From the NCBI GenBank assembly GCA_035997545.1, contig DASYIL010000127.1, positions 1 to 20,277 on the forward strand: 20,277 bases of DNA, read 5' to 3'. This DNA comes from GCA-003244245 sp035997545. Its GTDB lineage: Bacteria; Actinomycetota; Actinomycetes; Mycobacteriales; Pseudonocardiaceae. The notes beneath the pieces are model-generated. The model saw only the letters and a list, made by a program, of their open reading frames with translations. It was not told the DNA's origin and did not search any database. A program made the position numbers and the translations under genes. Numbering within the stretch: position 1 is the first letter of the stretch; every line of letters starts with the position of its first letter. Shown here one piece after another: positions 1 to 6,955 of this stretch.

Positions 1-1335
1 TTCCGCAACGTGCCCGAGGTGGATGAGTACCACGCCCTGGAATGCCAGCCCGATGGCCTGCAGCTCCGCCACGCCATGTCGCACCCCCACCTCGTAGGCC
101 GACCGGGCGACGGCCAGGTCGGCCTCAAGGTCGCCCGTGTGCAGCGCGGCGAGCGTGACCACCGACAGGTAGCCATGCTCGGCGCAGTCGGGCTCGGACT
201 CAAGTAGCCGCTGCGCGCGCTGGAACCAACCGTTGGCCACCGCGAACTGCCGGAGAAATCCGTGCTGGATCGCGAGCATGGCTGCGGCCAGAGTGGCCCG
301 GCAGTGGTCGCCGGCTTGTAGGAAGGCGTGATGCGCCCGCTGCCGCGCGGACAGCGACTCCCGATACCGCCCCAACCAGCACGCCGCCTCGGCCAGGCCG
401 TCGAGGTCCTCCGCGGCCAGCGGCGCCACCCGGTCCGCAGCCGACAGCAACTCGAAAGCCCGCTGCCAGTCGTGCGCGGCCAGCGCATCGCGGGCTGCCG
501 GCAGCCGTTCTCCGGGAGCAGGCACCTCCACCGGTACGGAAGGCCCGGGCGTGGGCTGGGGCTGGGGCGGATGCCAGTTCAGGTCGGGACGCTGGGCGAG
601 CACGGCCTCATGCAACCGAACCAGCTCCGGACTCGGATCGATACCGAGCTGCTCACTGAGCTGCTCACGCAACCGCGCATAGGCCCCCAGCGCCTCAGCC
701 TGCCGCCCGCACCGGTACAACGCCCGGATGAGCTGGGACCACAACCGCTCGCGCAACGGCAGCTCGGTCACCGCCCGACTCAATTCACCGCACAACGCCG
801 CATGCCGGCCCAGCGCGAGGTCAGCCTCGACACGGTCCTCCAGCACTGCAGCCCGCAGCTCGGTCAAGCGGATGATCTCAGCCTGAGCGAAAAGCTCGAA
901 ACCGAACTCACCCAGCGGCTCACCACGCCACAACGCCAGCGCCGCGCGCAGCGTGTCAGCCGCCTGCTTCGGGTCGGAGGGCAGCGCGTCGCGACCATCG
1001 CGGGCCAACCGCTCGAACCGCACCGCGTCGACCGCCTCGGGCGCGACGACCAGCTCGTAGCCTTGACCGCGGGTCCGGAGCACGCCGTCCTGGGCTCGTG
1101 GAGTGCGATCGGGCTCGACCGCCCGGCGCAGGTGGGACACGTAGGTCTGCAACGTGTTCGCCGCGGTGGCCGGTGGTTCGGCGCCCCAGAGCACCTCGAT
1201 CAGCCGGTCGGCCAAGACCACCTCATTGGCGTGCACTACCAGCACGGCCAGCAGCAACCGCTCCTTAGCGCTGGACACCTTGATCCGACGATGCTCGTCC
1301 AGCACCTCCAGGGGACCGAGAATCGCAAACTCCAC
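1..1335 (-). CDS. SARP/AfsR-type regulator with BTAD domain, C-terminus cut by window edge
   Basis: The minus frame is open from a GTG at 1335 to the window edge, giving 445 residues of a protein whose 3' end is missing. Order of parts: OmpR-type winged helix (about 1-97, beginning VEFAILGPLEV), BTAD helical domain (about 101-248), a proline-rich linker (WHPPQPQP), then helical TPR-like repeats. It closely matches the complete 749-residue regulator at 2175-4424 along its whole length, so it is a tandem paralogue. No P-loop ATPase segment lies between BTAD and the repeats, so it is a SARP-TPR protein, not a full AfsR. The start is chosen because GGGAGG lies just upstream and the paralogue uses the same GTG. 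Family members activate secondary metabolism or local target genes. The targets here are unknown. Confidence 0.9.
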   Translation of the reverse strand, partial: MEFAILGPLEVLDEHRRIKVSSAKERLLLAVLVVHANEVVLADRLIEVLWGAEPPATAANTLQTYVSHLRRAVEPDRTPRAQDGVLRTRGQGYELVVAPEAVDAVRFERLARDGRDALPSDPKQAADTLRAALALWRGEPLGEFGFELFAQAEIIRLTELRAAVLEDRVEADLALGRHAALCGELSRAVTELPLRERLWSQLIRALYRCGRQAEALGAYARLREQLSEQLGIDPSPELVRLHEAVLAQRPDLNWHPPQPQPTPGPSVPVEVPAPGERLPAARDALAAHDWQRAFELLSAADRVAPLAAEDLDGLAEAACWLGRYRESLSARQRAHHAFLQAGDHCRATLAAAMLAIQHGFLRQFAVANGWFQRAQRLLESEPDCAEHGYLSVVTLAALHTGDLEADLAVARSAYEVGVRHGVAELQAIGLAFQGVVLIHLGHVAE

Positions 1336-1353
1336 CAGTGCCTCCCGACTCCG

Positions 1354-1382
1354 TTTCAGTGGCGCTCCAGTTGTTCTTCAGT
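1354..1382 (-). promoter_or_regulatory. Putative SARP-binding direct repeats upstream of regulator 1
   Basis: Read on the minus strand, ACTGAAG, ACTGGAG and ACTGAAA are separated by 4 nt each, so they recur every 11 bp. Direct heptamers with 4-nt spacers are the known binding geometry of the SARP family (AfsR, DnrI, ActII-ORF4). The array ends 18 bp before the GTG start and just upstream of the ribosome binding site, which suggests autoregulation (inference). Equivalent arrays lie at 1702-1730 and 4442-4470. Confidence 0.6.
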
Positions 1383-1589
1383 CACCACGTCCACGCTCTT
1401 CACTTCAGCATCGCCGACCACGCAGGACAGCAGCGGCCGAGCATAGCTGCCAACCCGCGGCCGGCGCATCCACCGCGAGTACGAAGTGCGCAAGTGCCCT
1501 CACATGCTGTCACGCTGGTGCCCGCCCTGATCCGCTTCCTCCCCGGCCCCACATGCCGCACGGCGATGAGCAACGCGAGCACCTTGGCC
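1383..1589. other. Gene-free stretch, apparently duplicated upstream DNA
   Basis: I see no credible gene here. Parts of about 1480-1575 resemble 1760-1850 (shared words such as CACATGCTGTC against CACAATGCTGTC, and ACGGCGATGAGCAACGCG against ACGGCGACGAGCAACGCG). It therefore looks like a second, diverged copy of the leader DNA in front of the SARP remnant and the 80-residue gene, produced by the same duplication that multiplied the regulators. Confidence 0.4.
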
Positions 1590-1684
1590 CGCGCGGTCAA
1601 CCGGATGATCTCATCCTGAGCGAAAAGCTCGAAACCGAACTCACCCAGCGGCACCTCCAGCGGCCCGAGAATCGCGAACTCCAC
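1590..1684 (-). pseudogene. Collapsed third SARP copy (internal deletion remnant)
   Basis: From a GTG at 1684 the minus frame reads VEFAILGPLEVP and then jumps directly to LGEFGFELFAQDEIIRLT. In the neighbouring regulator these two stretches lie about 130 residues apart. At DNA level 1602-1655 matches 872-925 almost perfectly, and 1656-1690 resembles 1301-1340, so roughly 375 bp (926-1303 equivalent) are missing. Homology fades to the left of about 1590. It keeps its own upstream heptamer array and a GGGAGG ribosome binding site, but it has lost most of the DNA-binding domain and is presumably non-functional. Confidence 0.75.
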
Positions 1685-1701
1685 CAAGGCCTCCCGCCTC
1701 A

Positions 1702-1730
1702 CTCCAGTGGCGCTCCAGTTGCGCTTCAGT
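1702..1730 (-). promoter_or_regulatory. Putative SARP-binding direct repeats upstream of the remnant
   Basis: On the minus strand, ACTGAAG, ACTGGAG and ACTGGAG recur at an exact 11-bp period, 17 bp from the GTG of the collapsed regulator. The same block lies about 140 bp upstream of the oppositely oriented 80-residue gene at 1871, so after the collapse it could still serve that gene (inference). Confidence 0.55.
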
Positions 1731-1870
1731 CGCCACGTCCATGCTGTCCACTTCGGTACAAAAAAGTGCAAGGACTCCCACAATGCTGTCCCCCGGCACC
1801 CCTGGCAGGTCTCAGCACAGACGACGCCTCACGGCGACGAGCAACGCGTACGCGTGGACAGGGTGACGCC

Positions 1871-2113
1871 GTGATCCGGCAGGACCGAGAGCTGCTCGCT
1901 GAGCTGGCACGGCTCAACTCCGACGTGATCCCGTTCGCCATGCGGGTCATCGACGGCAGCATCACGGCTGAGGAGCAGCACAAATTCGCCGACCGGCTGG
2001 TGGCGCTGGGCCGATGGTTCCACAAGCGGGCTGCTGACCCTGCGCTTGTGATCGAGGGAGACATCCTCAACGCAGGCTCAAACGGGGAAACGACATATCT
2101 CGACGAGCAGTGA
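1871..2113 (+). CDS. Small protein of unknown function, 80 aa
   Basis: The GTG at 1871 is preceded by GGACAGGG, and the frame closes with TGA at 2113. The 80-residue product is charged and mostly helical in appearance: a leucine-rich N-terminus (RELLAELARLNSDVIPF), a middle stretch with ITAEEQHKFADRLVALG, and an end with VIEGDILN. There is no signal peptide, membrane segment or cysteine motif. I do not recognise the family, although short proteins of this kind do occur beside regulators in actinobacteria. A longer frame is open upstream, but it runs through the duplicated SARP leader DNA, so the internal GTG is preferred. It converges with the complete SARP gene, whose stop lies 62 bp away. 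Confidence 0.65.
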   Translation: MIRQDRELLAELARLNSDVIPFAMRVIDGSITAEEQHKFADRLVALGRWFHKRAADPALVIEGDILNAGSNGETTYLDEQ

Positions 2114-2123
2114 GCAGCGGGAT

Positions 2124-2144
2124 CAGCCGCCGCTGACCCAGGGC
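2124..2144. repeat. Short dispersed repeat, copy 1 (also at 14018-14039)
   Basis: The 21 bases CAGCCGCCGCTGA plus CCCAGGGC recur at 14018-14039 with one extra C. The first copy lies just after the stop of the 80-residue gene. The second spans the stop codon of a broken Uma2-family gene. In the second copy the sequence encodes the final residues SRR and the stop, so copy 1 may be the tail end of another lost Uma2-like gene. CAGCGG and CCGCCG around 2115-2132 can pair as an imperfect hairpin. Confidence 0.5.
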
Positions 2145-2174
2145 GATACTGATCGTCCTTCTCATGGCCGGGGC

Positions 2175-4424
2175 TCAGTCAACAGCGGCCGGCTCAGTGA
2201 CAGCCTCGGCGTCCAACCGGGCGCCGAGGCGATCGAAGCAGGCCAGGGCGACGGCCAGCTCGACCCGCGCCGCCTCCGGTTGACCCGCTCGGTCTCGCGC
2301 AGTTGCCAGCAACACCCTGGCCCGCGCGCTCTCATAGGGCGACCCGGCCTCGTGCCACAGCTCGACGCTGCGGCGCAGCGACGGCAGCGGGTCATCCTCA
2401 CCGGTGGCCAGCGCCAACGCACCGCGAGCGGCCTCGGCCGCCGCGAGCAGCGCTTTGCTGCCGTAGGTCTGCGCCGACTCGGCCAGTTCGGCCGCGGCGC
2501 TGCGGGCAGTCTGGAGATCGTCGACGGCCAGTGCGATAGTCACCTGGTCAGGAAGCAGCCGGGTGCGGTCCAGGCGGTCCCCGCCCCTGCTGGCCAGTGC
2601 GGCATTGATCGTCGCGGCCGCCTCGGTGGAGTGGCCGCGCAGCAGCTGCAGCAGGGCCCCGCCGGGCAACGGGCTGACCCCCAGTTCCTCGGCCTTGGCG
2701 AAGGCCTCCTCGGCGCTTGCGAGGTCGCCGATCCGCAGCCGGATCTCACCGATGCTGGCAAAGGCGAGGCCGGCGTGGGCGAGATCGAAGTACTGCGTGC
2801 TTGCGCAGGCCCGGCGGGCATCCTGCTCGGCGAGCGCCCAAGCACCGCGACTGACCATGAGCCCGATACGGTGAGTCTCGCAGTCGCCGGGGACCATGGT
2901 CCGCCCGGTGCGCACGAAGCAGTCCTCGATGGCCTCGGTCCACTCTTCAGCGCGGCGGTAGTCGCCCAGCTCATAGCAGGTGGCGATGGTCCGGCAGAAG
3001 ATCGTCAAGGTGGGGATGGGCGGAAGGTCCCCGCCAACAGCCATCGCCATCGCCTCGTCCAGCAGCGCTAGCCCCTCCGCGACCTGCCCGCGGTGAATGA
3101 GCGCCGAGCCCTGGAAGGCCATCCCGATGGCCTGCAGCTCCGCGATGCCGTATCGCACACCAACCTCGTGGGTCGACCGGGCTGCGGCGAGGCACGCCTC
3201 AAGGTCGCCCGTGCCCAGCGCGACGAGCGTGGCAACCCAGGACAGGTAGCCGTGCTCGGCGCAGTCGGGCTCGTCTTTGAGCAGTCGCTGCGCGCGATGG
3301 AACCAGCCGCTGGCCACCGCAAACTGCCGACGACCAGTGTGTTGCGTCGCGAGCATGACCGCGGCCAGAGCGGCCCGGCGGTGATCGCCGGCCTGCAGGA
3401 AGGCGTGATGCGCGCGCTGCCGCGCGGACAGCGACTTCCGGTACCACCCCAACCAGAGCGCCGCCTCGGCCAGGCCGTCGAGGTCCCCCGCCGCCAGCGG
3501 CGCCGACCGGTCCGCGGCGGACAACAGCTCGAACGCCCGCTGCCAGTCGTGCGCGGCCAGCGCAGCGCGAGCTGCCAGCAGCCGTTCTTCGGGAGTAGGC
3601 ACCCCGGCCGGCCCGGAGGGCTTGGGCCTGGGCTGGAGATGGGGCTGGGGCTGCGGTGGGCGCCAGTCCAGCTCGGGGCACTGGGCGAGTACGGCCTCCT
3701 GCAACCGGACCAGGGCTGGGCTCGGATCGATACCGAGCTGCTCCCTCAGCTGCCCGCGTAGCCGCGAATACGCCCCCAGCGCGTCGCCCTGCCGCCCGCA
3801 GCGGTACAGCGCCCGGATGAGTTGGGACCACAGCCTTTCCCGCAGCGGCTGCTCGGTCACCGCCCGGCTCAATTCGCCGCACAGCTCCGCATGCCGGCCC
3901 AGCGCGAGGTCGGCCTCAATACGATCCTCCACCACGGCGAAGTGCAGCTCGGTCAGCCGGATGATCTCGGCCTGAGCGAAAAGCGCGAAACCGAACTCGG
4001 CTAGCGGCTCACCACGCCACAACGCCAACGCCCGGCTCAGTGTTTCGGCCGCCCGAACTGGGTCGGCGGGCAGCGCGTCACGGCCCTCGCGAGCCAACCG
4101 CGTGAATCGCACGATGTCGATCGCCTCGGGCGCGACGGCCAGCGCGTAGCCTTGGCCACGGGTCCGGAGCACGCCGTCCTGGGCTCGCGGGGCGCGATCG
4201 GGCTCGAGTACCCGGCGCAGGTGGGACACGTGGGCTTGTAACGTGTTCGCTGCGGTGGTCGGCGGTTCGGCACCCCAGAGCACCTCGATCAGCCGGTCGG
4301 CCGAGACCACCTCGTTGGCGTGCACCGCCAGCACGGCCAGCAGCAACCGCTCCTTAGTGCCGGACACCTCGATCCGACGGTGCTGATCGTGCACTTCCAG
4401 CTGACCGAGAATCGCGAACTCCAC
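2175..4424 (-). CDS. SARP-family transcriptional regulator with BTAD and TPR-like domains
   Basis: This is a complete 749-residue protein. Residues 1-97 form an OmpR-type winged-helix DNA-binding domain (LLLAVLAVHANEVVSADRLIE, LRTRGQGYAL). Residues 101-248 are the bacterial transcriptional activation domain, ending with the typical LREQLGIDPSPALVRLQEAVL. Residues 254-280 are a proline-rich linker, and 281-749 are alanine-rich paired helices resembling TPRs. No Walker motifs are present, so it lacks the NB-ARC module of AfsR-type proteins. The GTG start follows a purine-rich stretch (GGGGGTCACTG) and aligns with the start of the tandem paralogue at 1335. SARPs bind direct heptamers near promoters and recruit RNA polymerase. 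An 11-bp-period array sits 17 bp upstream of this start. No biosynthetic cluster is visible in the window, so the target is unknown. Confidence 0.92.
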   Translation of the reverse strand: MEFAILGQLEVHDQHRRIEVSGTKERLLLAVLAVHANEVVSADRLIEVLWGAEPPTTAANTLQAHVSHLRRVLEPDRAPRAQDGVLRTRGQGYALAVAPEAIDIVRFTRLAREGRDALPADPVRAAETLSRALALWRGEPLAEFGFALFAQAEIIRLTELHFAVVEDRIEADLALGRHAELCGELSRAVTEQPLRERLWSQLIRALYRCGRQGDALGAYSRLRGQLREQLGIDPSPALVRLQEAVLAQCPELDWRPPQPQPHLQPRPKPSGPAGVPTPEERLLAARAALAAHDWQRAFELLSAADRSAPLAAGDLDGLAEAALWLGWYRKSLSARQRAHHAFLQAGDHRRAALAAVMLATQHTGRRQFAVASGWFHRAQRLLKDEPDCAEHGYLSWVATLVALGTGDLEACLAAARSTHEVGVRYGIAELQAIGMAFQGSALIHRGQVAEGLALLDEAMAMAVGGDLPPIPTLTIFCRTIATCYELGDYRRAEEWTEAIEDCFVRTGRTMVPGDCETHRIGLMVSRGAWALAEQDARRACASTQYFDLAHAGLAFASIGEIRLRIGDLASAEEAFAKAEELGVSPLPGGALLQLLRGHSTEAAATINAALASRGGDRLDRTRLLPDQVTIALAVDDLQTARSAAAELAESAQTYGSKALLAAAEAARGALALATGEDDPLPSLRRSVELWHEAGSPYESARARVLLATARDRAGQPEAARVELAVALACFDRLGARLDAEAVTEPAAVD

Positions 4425-4441
4425 CAGTGACCCCCGAGTCG

Positions 4442-4470
4442 TTTCAGTGGCGCTTCAGCTGTTCTTGAGT
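4442..4470 (-). promoter_or_regulatory. Putative SARP-binding direct repeats upstream of regulator 2
   Basis: On the minus strand, ACTCAAG, GCTGAAG and ACTGAAA are spaced by AACA and CGCC, giving an 11-bp period. The spacers are the same as in the array at 1354-1382. The last heptamer ends 17 bp before the GTG start. The third heptamer is identical in the two full-length genes while the first two have drifted. Confidence 0.55.
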
Positions 4471-4521
4471 CGTCACACCGATGCTCCTCACCCCAGGTTT
4501 ATCTGATAGCGGAGAGGAGCA

Positions 4522-4611
4522 GTGACCGAGATCATAGTCACCTACGAACGACCCGCTCACAGCCCGTGCGGGTGGTTGTCTGTGGCAGGAAACCATCGGC
4601 CAGGGCGGTGA
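4522..4611 (+). pseudogene. Short frame resembling the start of an enoyl-CoA hydratase-like gene
   Basis: A strong ribosome binding site (GGAGAGGAG) precedes a GTG that opens a 29-residue frame beginning VTEIIVTYERPAHS. This resembles the N-termini of crotonase-superfamily enzymes (xEIVTYER...VALITLNRP), but the match ends after about a dozen residues. Together with the CoA-ligase fragment directly downstream it may be debris of an acyl-CoA catabolic cluster. It could equally be a chance short frame. Confidence 0.25.
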
Positions 4612-4615
4612 TGGG

Positions 4616-4978
4616 ATGCGCCACTGCGATCCGCAACCATCGAGGGATCCGCAACCATCGAGGGAGCCAGCCGACCGGGCAACCGCGGTAGCGGCTGCGC
4701 TGGCTCAACTCGGCGTGCGCCCCCAGGAGCGGGTGCTGATCATGCTGCCGGACGGTCCCCTCTTCGTTGACGCCTTCACCGGCACGATCCGGCGGGGTGC
4801 AGTGCCATTGCCAGTGAATCCGCAACTGCCCGCGGCCGACGTCGTGGCGATCGCTACCCACACGGGTGCCCGGCTGGTACTGGCCTCGGCGGAGCGGATC
4901 CATAGGTTGGCCGACCTGGAAGCCGAGCCACCGGTACTGGTGGACGAGGCAATAGCGGTATGGGCGCTGCGCGGGTAA
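4616..4978 (+). pseudogene. N-terminal fragment of an AMP-binding acyl/aryl-CoA ligase
   Basis: The 120-residue frame contains VAAALAQLGVRPQERVLIMLPDG, FTGTIRRGAVPLPVNPQLP and VVAIATHTGARLVLASA in order. This is the early part of the adenylate-forming domain of benzoate/fatty-acid CoA ligases (normally about 500-550 residues). The first 20 or so family residues are replaced by a repetitive DPQPSR stretch. The protein ends shortly after LVLASAERIHRLADLE, before the P-loop and the AMP-binding motifs. It has no catalytic parts and must be a remnant. The TAA stop lies inside a 16-bp tandem duplication. Confidence 0.75.
4628..4663. repeat. 18-bp perfect tandem duplication
   Basis: GATCCGCAACCATCGAGG occurs twice head to tail (4628-4645 and 4646-4663). 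In the CoA-ligase remnant it encodes DPQPSR twice. It looks like a recent slippage or repair duplication. Confidence 0.9.
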
Positions 4979-5001
4979 GAACCAACGCGGGTAAGAACCA
5001 A
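4970..5001. repeat. 16-bp perfect tandem duplication
   Basis: CGCGGGTAAGAACCAA occurs twice head to tail (4970-4985 and 4986-5001). It spans the stop codon of the CoA-ligase remnant and lies about 60-90 bp upstream of the gamma-glutamyltransferase start. Confidence 0.9.
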
Positions 5002-5006
5002 ACCGG

Positions 5007-5047
5007 AACGTCGATCACGGTAAAGTCGATTTGCTGTAACGTCGATC
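5007..5047 (+). promoter_or_regulatory. Repeated GTCGAT words upstream of gamma-glutamyltransferase
   Basis: AACGTCGATC occurs at 5007-5016 and again at 5038-5047, with AAAGTCGATT midway at 5022-5031. The words recur about every 15-16 bp in the leader of the downstream gene. They could be regulator half-sites or simple sequence drift. No convincing -35/-10 pair could be fixed. Confidence 0.25.
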
Positions 5048-5062
5048 GATGGGGGGCCGCGG

Positions 5063-6928
5063 ATGCGGACGCGTCGATTCGGTACCGCACTTGCCGCGGC
5101 GGTACTGCTCGGGGCGGGGCTGGTCACCGGGGCCGCGGCTCCCGCGCAGGCGGCATTGCGGTTACACCCGCCAGTCAAGACACCGCTGGCGCAGGGGTAC
5201 GGCGGCGCGGTGGTCTCGGACACCGCGGAGTCGACGCAGGCTGGCCTGGACGTGTTGCGCAAGGGCGGAACCGCCGCCGACGCTGCTGTCGCGGTTGCGG
5301 CGACTCTCGGCGTGACCGATCCCTACGTCGCGGGCATCGGTGGCGGTGGCTACTTCGTCTATTACGACACGCGCACCCACCGGGTGTCCACGATCGACGG
5401 GCGGGAGACCGCGCCAGCGGCCGCCGGGCCGTCGATGTTCATCGACCCAACCACCCGGCAGCCAGTGCCGTTCCCGACCGCGGTCAATATCGGACTGTCC
5501 GTCGGCGTGCCGGGTACGCTGGCCACCTGGGAGCGCGCGCTGCAGCGGTGGGGCCGCTTCGGGCTCGCTGAGAACCTGCGGCCGGCCGAGCAGGTCGCCG
5601 AGCGCGGCTTCGTGGTCGACGCGACGTTCCAGGAGCAGACGCAGCAGAACGCCAAGCGCTTCGCCCAGTTCGGCTCGACGGCGACACTGTTCCTGCCCGG
5701 CGGCGCGCCACCCGCGGTGGGCTCGATACTGCGCAATCCCGACCTCGCGAAGACCTACCGGGAGATCGGCGAGCGCGGGATCGGCGCGCTCTACGGCGGC
5801 TCAATCGGCACCGACCTGGTCAACGCCGTGCAGCACCCATCGCTGGCACCCGGCGCCACGCTGGAGGCCAGGCCCGGTCCGATGACCCCCGGCCTTATGA
5901 CACTGTCCGACCTGCGGGCCTACCGCGCGCTGGACTCCGACCCGACGCACGTGAACTACCGCGGCCTCGATGTGTACGGCATGGCGGCGTCCTCCAGTGG
6001 CGGCATCACCGATGGCGAGGCGCTCAACATCCTCGGCAACGACGACCTGTCCGCGATGAGCCCGGTGCAGGCGCTGCACCACTACCTGGAGGCCACCCGG
6101 CTCGCGTTCGCCGATCGCAACCGCTACCTCGGCGACGCCACATACGTGGACGTGCCTCAGCAGCAACTGCTTTCGAAGTCTTTCGGCCGCCAGCGTGCCT
6201 GCCTCATCGACCCGGCGAAGGCCGCCACCAGCCCGGTCGCGCCGGGCGACCTGTTCGCCGGATCGCGTGGCTGTACGCCGGTCGGAGCGGGCGTCGGGGT
6301 GCCCGACCAGGGCAACCACACCAACCACTTCGTGGTCGCCGACAGTGCGGGCAATGTCGTGTCGTACACCAACACGATCGAGCAGTTGGGCGGCAGCGGG
6401 ATCGTAGTTCCCGGCCGAGGGTTCCTGCTCAACAACGAACTAACCGACTTCAATTTCGCGCCGACCCAAGGCAGCGCGCCCGATCCCAACCTGCCGGCGG
6501 CCGGCAAGCGGTCGCGCTCAAGCATGTCGCCGACCATCGTGCTGAAGGACGGCAAGCCGTTCCTCGCGGTCGGCTCGCCGGGTGGCGCCACGATCATCAC
6601 CACGGTGCTGCAGATCCTGGTCAACCGGATCGACCTCGGCATGAGCCTGCCGGACGCGATCGCCGCACCTCGCGCGTCCCAGCGCAACATCGCCACCACG
6701 CAAGCCGAGCCGGCGTTCATCGCGGCGTCCACCACACCTGGCCTGGAAGCGCTCGGACACAGGCTCGCGATCAGCGATACCTCACCGCTGGATCCCACGA
6801 TCAAGATCAGCCCGGATATCGGGGTGGCTTCGGCGCTGGAATTCCGCCCCGGCAGCCAGATTCTCGCCGCCGGAGAGCCGGCCCGGCGCGGCGGCAGCGC
6901 GGCCGGCGTCGTCTGCCCCGCCCGCTGA
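5063..6928 (+). CDS. ggt: Secreted gamma-glutamyltransferase (gamma-glutamyltranspeptidase)
   Basis: The 621-residue protein begins with a Sec signal peptide (MRTRRFG, hydrophobic core to about residue 25, likely cut after APAQA, residue 30). It then has family motifs: AESTQAGLDVLRKGGTAADAAVA, GIGGGGYFVYYD, IDGRETAP, LEATRLAFADRNRYLGD, FLLNNELTDFNF, SSMSPTIV and VGSPGGATIITTV. The proenzyme normally cleaves itself before a threonine that becomes the nucleophile. Here that is Thr420 in GNHTNHFVVAD, with Asn421 where many homologues have a second Thr. The enzyme transfers or hydrolyses the gamma-glutamyl group of glutathione and related peptides outside the membrane. The ATG follows a GGGGGG stretch. 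It converges with pstB, 27 bp between stops. The substrate preference cannot be read from the sequence. Confidence 0.95.
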   Translation: MRTRRFGTALAAAVLLGAGLVTGAAAPAQAALRLHPPVKTPLAQGYGGAVVSDTAESTQAGLDVLRKGGTAADAAVAVAATLGVTDPYVAGIGGGGYFVYYDTRTHRVSTIDGRETAPAAAGPSMFIDPTTRQPVPFPTAVNIGLSVGVPGTLATWERALQRWGRFGLAENLRPAEQVAERGFVVDATFQEQTQQNAKRFAQFGSTATLFLPGGAPPAVGSILRNPDLAKTYREIGERGIGALYGGSIGTDLVNAVQHPSLAPGATLEARPGPMTPGLMTLSDLRAYRALDSDPTHVNYRGLDVYGMAASSSGGITDGEALNILGNDDLSAMSPVQALHHYLEATRLAFADRNRYLGDATYVDVPQQQLLSKSFGRQRACLIDPAKAATSPVAPGDLFAGSRGCTPVGAGVGVPDQGNHTNHFVVADSAGNVVSYTNTIEQLGGSGIVVPGRGFLLNNELTDFNFAPTQGSAPDPNLPAAGKRSRSSMSPTIVLKDGKPFLAVGSPGGATIITTVLQILVNRIDLGMSLPDAIAAPRASQRNIATTQAEPAFIAASTTPGLEALGHRLAISDTSPLDPTIKISPDIGVASALEFRPGSQILAAGEPARRGGSAAGVVCPAR

Positions 6929-6955
6929 CGCCCCACCCATTGACCTCTGCGCCGT

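Noticed and set aside
328..1446. Long plus-strand frame over the first SARP gene
   Set aside because: It is the antisense shadow of a high-GC gene. Its protein is arginine, glutamine and proline rich without any domain, while the minus frame gives clear SARP domains.
1154..1870. Upstream extension of the 80-residue gene
   Set aside because: The open frame runs antisense to the first SARP gene and through duplicated SARP leaders. The GTG at 1871 with its purine-rich site is more credible.
2280..3071. Plus-strand 263-residue frame inside the second SARP gene
   Set aside because: Shadow frame opposite the TPR region; it has no recognisable domain and no ribosome binding site.
6929..6955. Terminator between convergent ggt and pstB
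   Set aside because: No convincing hairpin was found in the 27-bp gap.
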